In this document: positions 43,749-51,417 of the stretch, one piece after another
Layout of the letters: every line of letters starts with the position of its first letter
Position numbering within the stretch: the stretch's first letter is position 1
DNA from: Polyangium jinanense
Lineage (GTDB): Bacteria > Myxococcota > Polyangia > Polyangiales > Polyangiaceae
Direction: 5' to 3'
Assembly: GCF_028435365.1 (NCBI RefSeq)
Contig: NZ_JAGTJJ010000001.1
Coordinates: 248,001-312,000 of the forward strand
Length of the DNA stretch: 64,000 bases
Position numbers and translations under genes: made by a program
The notes under the pieces: model-generated
What the model was told of the DNA's origin: nothing
Database searches by the model: none
What the model saw: the letters and a program-made list of their open reading frames with translations, nothing else

Positions 43749-44867
43749 TCAGCCGTCCGCGTCCACGATTCGCAGGACAAACCACACGAGCCCGAGCGCG
43801 GCAATGCCGAGGCTCAGGATCTTCACGCCGCGCTTCTCCAACCATTTGCGCTTCTGCGCCGTGACGAGCAGCGGCAGCACGACCGCGAGCACGGCGAGCT
43901 GCCCGGCCTCGACGCCCAGGTTGAACGCGAGCAGCGCCCCCGGAATCTGCGGCCGCGGGAGCGCAATTTCCCCGAGCGCACCTGCGAACCCAAAGCCGTG
44001 CACGAGGCCAAACGGAAACGTGATGCGAAAGCGGTTCTCGGCGTCCTTCACGAACTGGTTCTCGACCCCGACGTACGCGACGGAGAGCGCGATGATCGGC
44101 TCCACGATCCGCCCACTCGGCGCCCAGATCCCGAGCACGGCGAGCCCGAGCGTGATCGAATGCGCCACCGTGAACGCCGTGACGACGAGCAAGAGCGCGC
44201 GCAGACGGCCGCCGACGAGCACGAGGCCGAAGAGGAAAACGAGGTGGTCGTAGCCGAACAGGATGTGCTCGATGCCCATCCGGAAAAAGCCGAAGAAGCC
44301 TTCGCTTTCGTGCTTGGCTTTTGGCGCCGCCGGGGCCTCGCCGCCCCCGGGCAAACCCGCGATCCCGATCTCGCGATTCGCGCCGAAGAGCACGTGCTCG
44401 GTGGGCCCTGTGCCCACGTCCGCGCGCGCGATGTGGCGGTGGCCGTAGGGGAGATCGTCGAGCACGTCGAGGCGCACGCGCACGGCTCGCGGAGACGCGG
44501 GGCATCGGTACACGATGCGCACGGAAAAACCGTCCTCTTCCACGAGGAACGCGTCGTCGAGCGTCCCTGGACAAACGCCCTCGCCAGCGCGTACGGAGAC
44601 GCGATCAACCACCGCGCGGCCGAGCGCCTCGCGTGCGTGCTGGATCTCGGTCGGTGAAATCGCGCCGTCGCCGTTCTCGTCCATGCTCCGGACGAGCGAG
44701 AGCACCTCACGCCGCGCGAAGACGAGCTCCGCGGTGATCGTGGCCCCGTCGATCTTGTATTCGCCCCGGGACAAACCCACCTGATGGGCCGACGCGACCC
44801 GCGGCAGGAGCAAAACGAGCGCGCCGAGGAGCGTGATCAGCACGGCGAAGAGGGCGCGAGATCGCAC
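43749..44867 (-). CDS. HupE/UreJ-family membrane protein with EF-hand-like loop
   Basis: A 372-residue protein starting at GTG after GGGAGG. A signal peptide (ALFAVLITLLGALVLLL...ASA) precedes HQVGLSRGEY. A DENGDGAISPTE loop (about residues 62-73) matches an EF-hand calcium site. From about residue 195 it is a HupE/UreJ-type polytopic domain: GIEHILFGYDHLVFLFGL, AHSITLGLAVLG, HGFGFAGALGEI and FNLGVEAGQLAVL, with histidines that could bind nickel or other metal. These proteins are thought to be permeases for nickel or cobalt. No urease or hydrogenase genes lie nearby. Confidence 0.82.
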   Translation of the reverse strand: MRSRALFAVLITLLGALVLLLPRVASAHQVGLSRGEYKIDGATITAELVFARREVLSLVRSMDENGDGAISPTEIQHAREALGRAVVDRVSVRAGEGVCPGTLDDAFLVEEDGFSVRIVYRCPASPRAVRVRLDVLDDLPYGHRHIARADVGTGPTEHVLFGANREIGIAGLPGGGEAPAAPKAKHESEGFFGFFRMGIEHILFGYDHLVFLFGLVLVGGRLRALLLVVTAFTVAHSITLGLAVLGIWAPSGRIVEPIIALSVAYVGVENQFVKDAENRFRITFPFGLVHGFGFAGALGEIALPRPQIPGALLAFNLGVEAGQLAVLAVVLPLLVTAQKRKWLEKRGVKILSLGIAALGLVWFVLRIVDADG

Positions 44868-44870
44868 GCG

Positions 44871-45115
44871 CTAACCTCCCTCGCCGAGGAGCTTCTTCGC
44901 TTCGGCCACGGCGGCCGCATCGAAGTGCGGGTTCATGGCGAGCGCCTCGCGCACGAGCTTCTCGCCTTCTTTGGCGCGAGCGCCTCGTCGTGGTCCTTGT
45001 CCTTCGACGCGAGGAACGCCGCGAGCGCCTTGTTGCAGGCGGGGATCACGAGGACGAGCAGGGCTGCGCGGCAACGCTTGCTCGGGGTTCGGGAGATACG
45101 CTCGCTCGGGGGCAC
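44871..45115 (-). pseudogene. frame-broken small lipoprotein/TPR-like gene
   Basis: In one frame LLVLVIPACNKALAAFLASK gives a lipobox-like IPAC and continues KDKDHDEALA. After a frame change at about 44972-44985 the second frame continues AKEGEKLVREALAMNPHFDAAAVAEAKKLLGEGG to a TAG at 44871. The second part resembles a tetratricopeptide helix pair. A single-base indel joins them, so this is either a recent pseudogene or a sequencing error. It sits right before the GGGAGG of the HupE gene, which its last codons overlap. Upstream bound (GTG at 45115) is a guess. Confidence 0.5.
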
Positions 45116-45220
45116 GATGGCTTCACGCGCTACGCGCAACGGGCCTCTCCGGCCCCGCGAAAACGTATCAAAAAAACGCCTTGCTGGGCGGCGACCGTGT
45201 CTGCGATGCGATGACCACGC

Positions 45221-45458
45221 ATGAGGCCCGCTTACCTTCTGCCCATCGTTTTCGGCTTGTTCAGCGGCTGCACGTGCGGGAAGGACGCGGGCCGAGAGGC
45301 CGCACCGTCAGCGAGCACGACGCTCCCCGCGGCGTGTGACGGCCTCGTGCGGCGTGGTCGCCGCGGACAAACCTTGCCGATCGTCGCTCGAATGCGGCCA
45401 CGGGCTCCGCTGCCTCGGCGTGGGCCCCACGGACATGGGCAAGCGCAGCATGTTGTGA
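45221..45458 (+). pseudogene. frame-broken cysteine-module lipoprotein gene
   Basis: The first frame starts MRPAYLLPIVFGLFSGC with lipobox FSGC and continues to PAACDGLV. In the +1 frame the sequence goes on as CGVVAADKPCRSSLECGHGL then RCLGVGPTDMGKRSML and a TGA (45456-45458). CRSSLECGHGLRC has the same spacing as the cysteine mini-module of the lipoprotein at 14733 (three of the four cysteines). The indel lies between about 45300 and 45350. With the broken gene on its left it is the second disrupted small gene within 600 bases. It may be a real decay event or a sequencing error. Confidence 0.55.
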
Positions 45459-45475
45459 CGAACGAACGGGCTAGC

Positions 45476-46069
45476 TCAACGCCACTGCAGCATGTCCGCC
45501 TCCAACTGCGGCGGCGGCGTCGAGGGCTTCGGCGGCGGCGCGTCCTTGCCCGTGTACGGATCCTTCGCGTCGAGCGGGCGCAACAGCGAAATCTGCACCT
45601 TCCCCCCGCGCACCGTCACCTTCACCTGCCCCGAATCGAGCAGCGCTTGCACCTTGCGCACCGCGGCCGCTCGCTCCTCGGCCGAGCCTTGCTCCGACGC
45701 GCGCCGGGCCGCCGCGGCGTCGCCCTCGGGCGGCACGTCCGTCGCGTGGATGCGCGACACCATGCCCTCGACGCGGGCGAGCCGGGCGGCCATCTCGGCG
45801 ATCCGCTGGTCGCGCTCGTCGTCCTTGTCCCTCCGCGCGTCGCGGCCATAGCTCGCTTGCGCCAGGGCCATCACCATGGCCATCTGCTGCGTGAACGCGG
45901 CTTGCCGCTCCTCCAGCACGCGAATCTGCGTCTCCCGCGCGGCGGACTCCCGCCGCACGGCATCGATCTCGGCGAGCGCCCTGTCCTCTCGCCCCGGATC
46001 GACGCACCCGGCCCCGAAGGCGCCGAGCCACGTGATAACAAAGCACCTTGTCACCCAGCGACTGGCCAT
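45476..46069 (-). CDS. coiled-coil lipoprotein, unknown function
   Basis: A 197-residue lipoprotein. The start is the ATG at 46069 with GGAGG upstream (a GTG at 46081 is less likely). A signal peptide (VTRCFVITWLGAFGAGC) gives the lipobox FGAGC. A coiled-coil (about residues 25-130, rich in R, A, E, Q) is followed by KVQALLDSGQVKVTVRGGKVQISL and a Pro-rich tail. No known family. It is divergent from the two-TM protein gene at 46151. Confidence 0.7.
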   Translation of the reverse strand: MASRWVTRCFVITWLGAFGAGCVDPGREDRALAEIDAVRRESAARETQIRVLEERQAAFTQQMAMVMALAQASYGRDARRDKDDERDQRIAEMAARLARVEGMVSRIHATDVPPEGDAAAARRASEQGSAEERAAAVRKVQALLDSGQVKVTVRGGKVQISLLRPLDAKDPYTGKDAPPPKPSTPPPQLEADMLQWR

Positions 46070-46150
46070 GCCCACCTCCACGAAACTTCATCGTATCCCG
46101 ACCCTCCCGCGGGTGAAACGCCCGTCGCTCCCGGCTGCTAGGGTCCTCCC

Positions 46151-46966
46151 ATGAGCGGAGGCATGTCGGGCGGCCATTTCCTGGGTTTTTACGTCGCCGT
46201 GCTCGGGCTCATGGCGCTCGTCGTGGCCCTCGACCGCCCGCGGGTCGCCGCGCGCCTCGGAAATCGCAGGCTCCCCGTTGGTCTCGCCGGGATCGTGCTT
46301 CTCGTCGCGCTCGCCTTCTTCGGCAGCGGCAGCCGCCGAATCACCCTGCGCCCGGCCGTCGGACCGAGCAGCGGCCTGCCCGCGCGCCTCACGCAGGCGC
46401 ACGTCGACGCGGCGCTCGCGAGGGCCACGTCGCCCGCGTTCGTCGCGTATGTCGCGGCCGTCTGCATCCTCCCGCCGCTCGACCACCCCGAGCGGCTCGG
46501 CGCGCGTTTGTCCGCGCGGCACATCTCCGGCTTCGACCTTCCGAACGAGGGCATTCGTGTCTCGCCGCCGCCGAAGATCGGCGACCCCTGGATCCTCGTC
46601 TCGTACGACGACACCGAAAATGCCGTGCTCGCGGCCTTCGACGGGGGCGAGGGCATGCGTCGCATGCAAGTCGTGCAGTGCCTCGCGATGGACGTATTGC
46701 CCGAGCTCGTCGTGATCGAGGCGCTCCGTGCGGCGCCCACGGACGCGGAGAAAATCGAAATTCTCCGCGGACAAACCCTCACCGTGCCCCGGACGGCCGA
46801 ATTCCTGGCCCGCGCGCTCGACGACATCGCGGCGAGCGCCTCGCCCGCGCTGAAGGACGTGATCGCCGCGAAGCGCGCCTACGTGCAGAAATACCTCGAC
46901 GACCCGACGATGCGAGGTTTGCCCCCGGGCACACGCCTCTCGCTTCCCGAGTTTTCCCCCAAATAG
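46151..46966 (+). CDS. hypothetical membrane-anchored protein
   Basis: A 271-residue protein with two N-terminal transmembrane segments (about residues 9-26 GFYVAVLGLMALVVALDR and 43-59 GLAGIVLLVALAFFG) and a soluble C-terminal domain. The soluble part contains VSYDDTENAVLAAFDG and a helical region with a single paired cysteine (VQCLAMDVLP). No recognised family. It is followed at once by a clear intrinsic terminator. Confidence 0.6.
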   Translation: MSGGMSGGHFLGFYVAVLGLMALVVALDRPRVAARLGNRRLPVGLAGIVLLVALAFFGSGSRRITLRPAVGPSSGLPARLTQAHVDAALARATSPAFVAYVAAVCILPPLDHPERLGARLSARHISGFDLPNEGIRVSPPPKIGDPWILVSYDDTENAVLAAFDGGEGMRRMQVVQCLAMDVLPELVVIEALRAAPTDAEKIEILRGQTLTVPRTAEFLARALDDIAASASPALKDVIAAKRAYVQKYLDDPTMRGLPPGTRLSLPEFSPK

Positions 46967-46967
46967 C

Positions 46968-46995
46968 GGAAAGCCCCGCCGAGGCAGGGCTTTCC
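46968..46995 (+). terminator. intrinsic terminator-like hairpin
   Basis: GGAAAGCCC and GGGCTTTCC form a perfect 9-bp stem around a ten-base loop, starting two bases after the stop at 46966. It marks the end of the upstream gene. The distal stem includes TTT, but no long U-tract follows. Confidence 0.7.
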
Positions 46996-47328
46996 ATGAC
47001 AATTGATTTCGATCGAGAAACGGCAAGGGGGAGTCCCGTCACGGCGATGGGGCACAAGAGGCGGAAATGCCTCGTTTCCCTCATGCTTCCTCCTTCAATG
47101 GGCCTCCCCACCCAGCCGTCACGCTTGCAGCTCGTGCCACATTCGATGAAGTGGGTGGCACGGACCTCGACGCGCGCGAAGGATGCGTGGCCCTTATCGG
47201 GGTTCGCGGGCTACCCGACGAGTGGCCGCGGTTGCGCGCTCCTGCGCGTGATTCGGGGAATGGCGCGATTCCGTGTGCGAGCCGCGGGCATCGACCACGA
47301 ACGCCCCTCGATCTAGACTGCGCGCGCC
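46996..47328. other. non-coding gap before kbl
   Basis: A gap of about 330 bases without a gene that I can support. It contains an 8-base-arm inverted repeat (47133-47162: CGTGCCAC ... GTGGCACG) and a shorter GAGGC/GCCTC hairpin near 47060. Several open frames run through it in all frames, but none has a family pattern. Confidence 0.6.
47133..47162. repeat. 30-bp inverted repeat upstream of kbl
   Basis: CGTGCCAC and GTGGCACG are perfect 8-base arms around a 14-base loop, about 170 bases before the kbl start. It could form an mRNA hairpin or a regulator site. No family match is recognised. Confidence 0.4.
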
Positions 47329-48537
47329 ATGTTCGACGTCGCGAAGTCCATCTACGCCCAAACCCTCAGCGAAATCCGTTCGGCCGGCCTCTACAAGGAC
47401 GAGCGCGTCATCACGACGCCCCAGGGCGCGAACATCCGCACGACCGGCGGCCCCGCAGGCGCCGCGCCGCGCGAGGTTTTGAATTTCTGCGCGAACAACT
47501 ACCTCGGCCTGTCCTCGCATCCCGCGGTCATCGAGGCGGCCAAACACGCCATCGACACGCACGGGTTCGGCCTCTCCAGCGTCCGCTTCATCTGCGGCAC
47601 GCAGGACCTGCACAAGCAACTCGAAGGCACGATCAGCCGCTTCTTCGGCACCGACGACACGATCCTCTACTCGTCGTGCTTCGACGCAAACGGCGGCCTC
47701 TTCGAGACGCTGCTCGGCGAGGAAGACGCGATCATCTCCGACGCGCTGAACCACGCCTCGATCATCGACGGCATCCGTCTCTGCAAGGCCGAGCGCCACC
47801 GCTACACGAACGGCGACATGGCCGCGCTCGAGGACGCGCTGCGCAAGACGCAGGACAAGCGCATCCGCATGATCGCGACCGACGGCGTCTTCTCGATGGA
47901 CGGCTACCTCGCGAAGCTCGACGTGATCTGCGATCTCGCGGACAAGTACCGCGCGATGGTGATGGTCGACGACTCGCACGCGACGGGCTTCATCGGCGCG
48001 ACGGGCCGCGGCACGCCCGAGGAGTGCGGCGTCCTGCACCGCATCGACGTCATGACGTCCACGCTCGGCAAGGCCCTCGGCGGCGCGAGCGGCGGCTTCA
48101 CCACGGGCCGGCGCGAGATCATCGACCTGCTCCGCCAGCGCTCGCGGCCGTACCTGTTCTCGAACACGGTCGCGCCGCCGATCGCGGGCGCATCGATCGC
48201 AGTCTTCGAGCTGCTCGAGCGCGAGCCCGCGCTGCGCGAGCGGCTGATGTCGAACGCGCGCCGCTTCCGCGAGGGCATGACGGCGGCGGGCTTCACCATC
48301 AAGCCGGGCATCCACCCGATCGTGCCGATCATGCTGGGCGACGCGCGCCTCGCGGGCGAGATGGCCGCGGCGATGCTGGAGGAAGGGATCTACGTGATCG
48401 GCTTCTCGTACCCGGTGGTGCCGAAGGGCGAGGCCCGCATCCGCGTGCAGCTCAGCGCCGCGCACACGCCCGAGCACGTGGAGCACGCGATCGAGGCGTT
48501 TACCCGCGTTGGCAAGAAGCTCGGCGTCCTGAGCTGA
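47329..48537 (+). CDS. kbl: glycine C-acetyltransferase (2-amino-3-ketobutyrate CoA ligase)
   Basis: A 402-residue PLP enzyme of the alpha-oxoamine synthase family that splits 2-amino-3-ketobutyrate with CoA into glycine and acetyl-CoA, the second step of threonine degradation. Motifs: [38 protein letters not shown] and [10 protein letters not shown] (cofactor pocket). The lysine region is [19 protein letters not shown]. The length is canonical (E. coli Kbl 398). It is convergent with the threonine-dehydrogenase-like gene, 85 bases apart, with a strong palindromic terminator between. Confidence 0.93.
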   Translation: MFDVAKSIYAQTLSEIRSAGLYKDERVITTPQGANIRTTGGPAGAAPREVLNFCANNYLGLSSHPAVIEAAKHAIDTHGFGLSSVRFICGTQDLHKQLEGTISRFFGTDDTILYSSCFDANGGLFETLLGEEDAIISDALNHASIIDGIRLCKAERHRYTNGDMAALEDALRKTQDKRIRMIATDGVFSMDGYLAKLDVICDLADKYRAMVMVDDSHATGFIGATGRGTPEECGVLHRIDVMTSTLGKALGGASGGFTTGRREIIDLLRQRSRPYLFSNTVAPPIAGASIAVFELLEREPALRERLMSNARRFREGMTAAGFTIKPGIHPIVPIMLGDARLAGEMAAAMLEEGIYVIGFSYPVVPKGEARIRVQLSAAHTPEHVEHAIEAFTRVGKKLGVLS

Positions 48538-48552
48538 AAACGCGCCTCTCCA

Positions 48553-48578
48553 CCCCTCTCCCGGGAACGGGAGAGGGG
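48553..48578. terminator. palindromic bidirectional terminator-like stem
   Basis: CCCCTCTCCCG-GGAA-CGGGAGAGGGG is a perfect 11-bp stem with a four-base loop between the convergent kbl and dehydrogenase genes. It begins 16 bases after the kbl stop. No U-tract follows on either strand. The sequence resembles the common CCCTCTCCC/GGGAGAGGG repeats of many GC-rich genomes. Confidence 0.6.
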
Positions 48579-48621
48579 CTGGGGGTGAGGGTGTTTCGAG
48601 CTGGGGGTGAGGGTGTTTCGA
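48578..48621. repeat. two perfect tandem copies of a 22-base unit
   Basis: GCTGGGGGTGAGGGTGTTTCGA occurs twice head to tail (48578-48599 and 48600-48621), directly after the palindrome at 48553-48578. It lies in the 85-base gap between the convergent kbl and dehydrogenase genes. A slippage product or part of a REP-like block. Confidence 0.8.
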
Positions 48622-48622
48622 A

Positions 48623-49798
48623 TCAGTAGCGAATGACGACCTTGGGGTAGGTCGTGATCGCCTTCTGGAAGTCCGACGCGTCGTACTCCCGGAAGTCGAA
48701 CATCGTCCCCTCGCCGCGCTTCAGGATGACCTCCCAGATGAGGTCGTGGATGTTCGGATCACGCGACTCCAGAAGATGCCGCGTGATGTGCCACGTCTCG
48801 AAGATCCGGCGGCCGATCACGCTGTGCAGGCTGATGCCGTCGACGATCAGCCGATCGAAGTTCTCGATCACCGCGTCGCCGCTCTTCAAGCCGAACAGGA
48901 TCACGTCGCCGCCACGACGAACCGCGTGAATCGCGTTGTTCACGCTCGAGTTCACGCCGCTCATCTCGAGCGCCACGTCCACGCCGACGCCGTCCGTCAG
49001 CTTCCGGATGCGCTCCGTCAGCTCCGGATCGCTCTTGTGCGGTTTGTCCTTCGAACCGTTCTGCAACTGCGGCCGGAGCACCACGTCCGCGCCGAGCCGC
49101 CGCGCCATCTCCGCGTGGCTCTCCATCGGCTCGACGCCGATGATGTAGTTCGCGCCCATCGCCCGCGCGACCGCCACGGCGAACAGACCGATCGTCCCGC
49201 ATCCGACGATCGCCACGCGCTTGCCGCGCAGGTTCACCTTCGTGCACGCGTGCACCGCGTTGCCGAACGGCTCCTGGATCGCCGCGACCTCCGGCCGGAT
49301 CTTCGTGATGTCCGTCCGCCAGAGGTTTTTCGCGGGCAGCTTCACGAGCTCGGCGAAGCAGCCGTCCTCGCTGATGCCGATGATCTTGTCGTCGGCGCAA
49401 ACGTGCGTGTCGCCGATGCGGCACTGGTAGCAAACGCCGCAGGGGATGTGGCTCTCCGTCGTCACCACGTCGCCCACTTCGAGCCCGTAATGCCGCTTCG
49501 CGTCCGTGCCGATCTCCACCACGCGGCCGAGCAGCTCGTGCCCGATCACGCGGGACGACTTCTTGTCGCGCTCGAGCGACTTGAAGATCATGTCCTTGAA
49601 GGCCGTGCGGAACCAGATGCCGCGATCCGAGCCGCAGAAGCCGGTCATGATGGGCTTGATGAGCACCATCGACCGATCGTGGTAGTCGCTCGCCTCGTCG
49701 ATGCGCGGCCGCTCGACTTCGGTCTTTCGCAGGCCCGTGGTGTTGTCCCACGGATCGGTCTCGCGGTCGTACGTCAGGGCCTGCATCGCGTCGCTCAC
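48623..49798 (-). CDS. zinc-dependent medium-chain dehydrogenase, threonine 3-dehydrogenase-like
   Basis: A 391-residue enzyme (GTG at 49798 with GAGGAG upstream; ATG 49786 gives MQALTYDRE). Catalytic zinc ligands are in FCGSDRG and GHELLGRVV, the structural zinc site is CGVCYQCRIGDTHVCADD, and the NAD-binding motif is VAIVGCGTIGLFAVAVARAMG. It belongs to the zinc alcohol/threonine dehydrogenase group. The neighbour is kbl, which completes threonine breakdown, so the substrate is probably threonine. The two genes are convergent rather than in one operon, and other sugar or polyol dehydrogenases of this family share the motifs. Confidence 0.85.
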   Translation of the reverse strand: MSDAMQALTYDRETDPWDNTTGLRKTEVERPRIDEASDYHDRSMVLIKPIMTGFCGSDRGIWFRTAFKDMIFKSLERDKKSSRVIGHELLGRVVEIGTDAKRHYGLEVGDVVTTESHIPCGVCYQCRIGDTHVCADDKIIGISEDGCFAELVKLPAKNLWRTDITKIRPEVAAIQEPFGNAVHACTKVNLRGKRVAIVGCGTIGLFAVAVARAMGANYIIGVEPMESHAEMARRLGADVVLRPQLQNGSKDKPHKSDPELTERIRKLTDGVGVDVALEMSGVNSSVNNAIHAVRRGGDVILFGLKSGDAVIENFDRLIVDGISLHSVIGRRIFETWHITRHLLESRDPNIHDLIWEVILKRGEGTMFDFREYDASDFQKAITTYPKVVIRY

Positions 49799-49893
49799 GT
49801 TGTGCGCCTCCTCGAAAGACACGTCGGCCAGTGTCGTCGCGGCACGCGACTGCGCAAGTCCCAAGGCGAGCGAACGCTGCTTGACGCAGCGGG

Positions 49894-51357
49894 CTAACGC
49901 AGCTTGCGACCCGGCGGCGGCGTCGTCTGTGAGACCGGCGGGCGCTCGCGCATGCACTTGTCGAGGCCTGCTTGCAGCGAAGCGTCGAGCCCGCCAGGGA
50001 GCTTCGGACGGCCCATCACGTTCACGAAGAGCCTGTCCTGCGCGATACCGCCGCCCGGCGCGAAGCTCATCCACACGAACATCGCGCGGCCCTTGATGTT
50101 CTCGAAAGGCACGCCCGCGCCCATCCCGCCGCGCCAGCTTCGCGAGTCGTGGCTGTTGTAGCGGTTGTCGCCCATCACCCACACCTCGTTCGCGCCCACC
50201 TTGAACGGGCCCTGGTGATGGCCGCAGATCCCCGCCTTGCACGACTGCCCGATCCCGCAGTCCTCTTGCCCTTTGCACACGGGTTCGTCGGGACCGTTCG
50301 GGTGCGTGTCGTCGTGCGCGAACAGCGTGAAGTACGACTTGTCCTCCAGGTACTCCACGTAGAGCCAGCCGTCGCTCCCGTACCGCCCGACGTAGCAGTG
50401 CGGCACGAGCCAGCCGTTGATGATCGGGCGGCCGTTGATCGCCTCCAGCGTGTCGCCGGGGGCCGCGATCACCCGCTTGATGAAGTCTTGCTCCTTGTTC
50501 TCCGGGAACTTGAAGACCATCACGTCCCCGCGCGTGGGCGGCAGGCTCGAGAAGAGCCGCTTCTCCGTCCACGGGATCAGCGGGCCGTAGGTCAGTTTGT
50601 TCACGAAGATGTGATCGCCGATCATCAGGCTCGGGATCATCGAGCCGCTCGGGATCTTGAACGCCTCGATCACGAACGCGCGCAGGATGAGCGCGACCGC
50701 CACGGCCACGCCGATCGACTCGGCGTACTCGCGCATCTCGCCTTTGCGCCAGCGCGACAGGTGCTCGCCGACCGCGCGGTCGGCCCGCGTGTGGGCCGCG
50801 TCGAACTCCGCGAGATCGAACGTCTCGGCGGTCATCACCTTCTCGAGGCCACGCAGCGCCTCCTCGAGGCGCTCGCGCTCGGCGGCCCGGAGACCCTTCT
50901 CCACCTCGCGCGTGTTCTGCTTGAGGATGCGCCGCGCCTCGTCGACGAGCGCTTGCGCCTCCTCGTACCGCGCCCGCGCTTGCGGCGGGACGTCCTTGCG
51001 CCCGATGCTGATCGCGCTCGAGAGCGGGAGCTCGTAGCGGTAGTGCCACGCGAGCATCGCGAAGATCGTGAAGAGCACGATGCCCGATGGAATCTGCTGA
51101 TCCCCGACGAAGACGCGCAGGGCTCCGGCCGAGGCGTCCCCGGGTGCCGGGGTCAGAAGCCAGACGGCGAGGATGGCCAGGACAAACGGGAGCGTGACGA
51201 TCCAGATCGCGTAGAAAAGTCCACGGAGCCAGGTCGGTCCGGCGCTGCCCGTGTTCGGCCGGGGCGAGGGAGACGGGTCGGATCCCTCCGTCGCGCCGCC
51301 TTCTTTGGCGAGGGCGGGCGAGCTCTCGGGAGACCGTTCTTCCGGCGTGGTTGCCAA
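49894..51357 (-). CDS. lepB: signal peptidase I with cysteine-module insertion
   Basis: A 487-residue type I signal peptidase with a TTG start at 51357 (GAAAGG upstream; a longer frame to 51396 exists). An N-terminal transmembrane region and a coiled-coil linker (about residues 125-190) precede a transmembrane helix (about 216-231). The catalytic motif is IPSGSMIPSLMIGD, with S239 as nucleophile. DVMVFKFPENKEQDFIKRV carries the general base K294, and VWVMGDNRYNSHDSR follows. Between these lies an unusual insertion with C361-x5-C367-G-x-G-x2-C373-x3-C378 (CKGQEDCGIGQSCKAGIC). The insertion matches the spacing of the lipoprotein module at 14829-14882. Confidence 0.92.
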   Translation of the reverse strand: MATTPEERSPESSPALAKEGGATEGSDPSPSPRPNTGSAGPTWLRGLFYAIWIVTLPFVLAILAVWLLTPAPGDASAGALRVFVGDQQIPSGIVLFTIFAMLAWHYRYELPLSSAISIGRKDVPPQARARYEEAQALVDEARRILKQNTREVEKGLRAAERERLEEALRGLEKVMTAETFDLAEFDAAHTRADRAVGEHLSRWRKGEMREYAESIGVAVAVALILRAFVIEAFKIPSGSMIPSLMIGDHIFVNKLTYGPLIPWTEKRLFSSLPPTRGDVMVFKFPENKEQDFIKRVIAAPGDTLEAINGRPIINGWLVPHCYVGRYGSDGWLYVEYLEDKSYFTLFAHDDTHPNGPDEPVCKGQEDCGIGQSCKAGICGHHQGPFKVGANEVWVMGDNRYNSHDSRSWRGGMGAGVPFENIKGRAMFVWMSFAPGGGIAQDRLFVNVMGRPKLPGGLDASLQAGLDKCMRERPPVSQTTPPPGRKLR

Positions 51358-51417
51358 GGGGGTAGCCTTTCTATACGCCGCCCTGGGGCAGGGCAAGGGC
51401 GAGAGGCGCCGCGTAGC

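Noticed and set aside
48578..48621. The 22-base tandem pair considered as a CRISPR remnant
   Set aside because: Only two copies without a spacer, next to a hairpin; no cas genes in the window.
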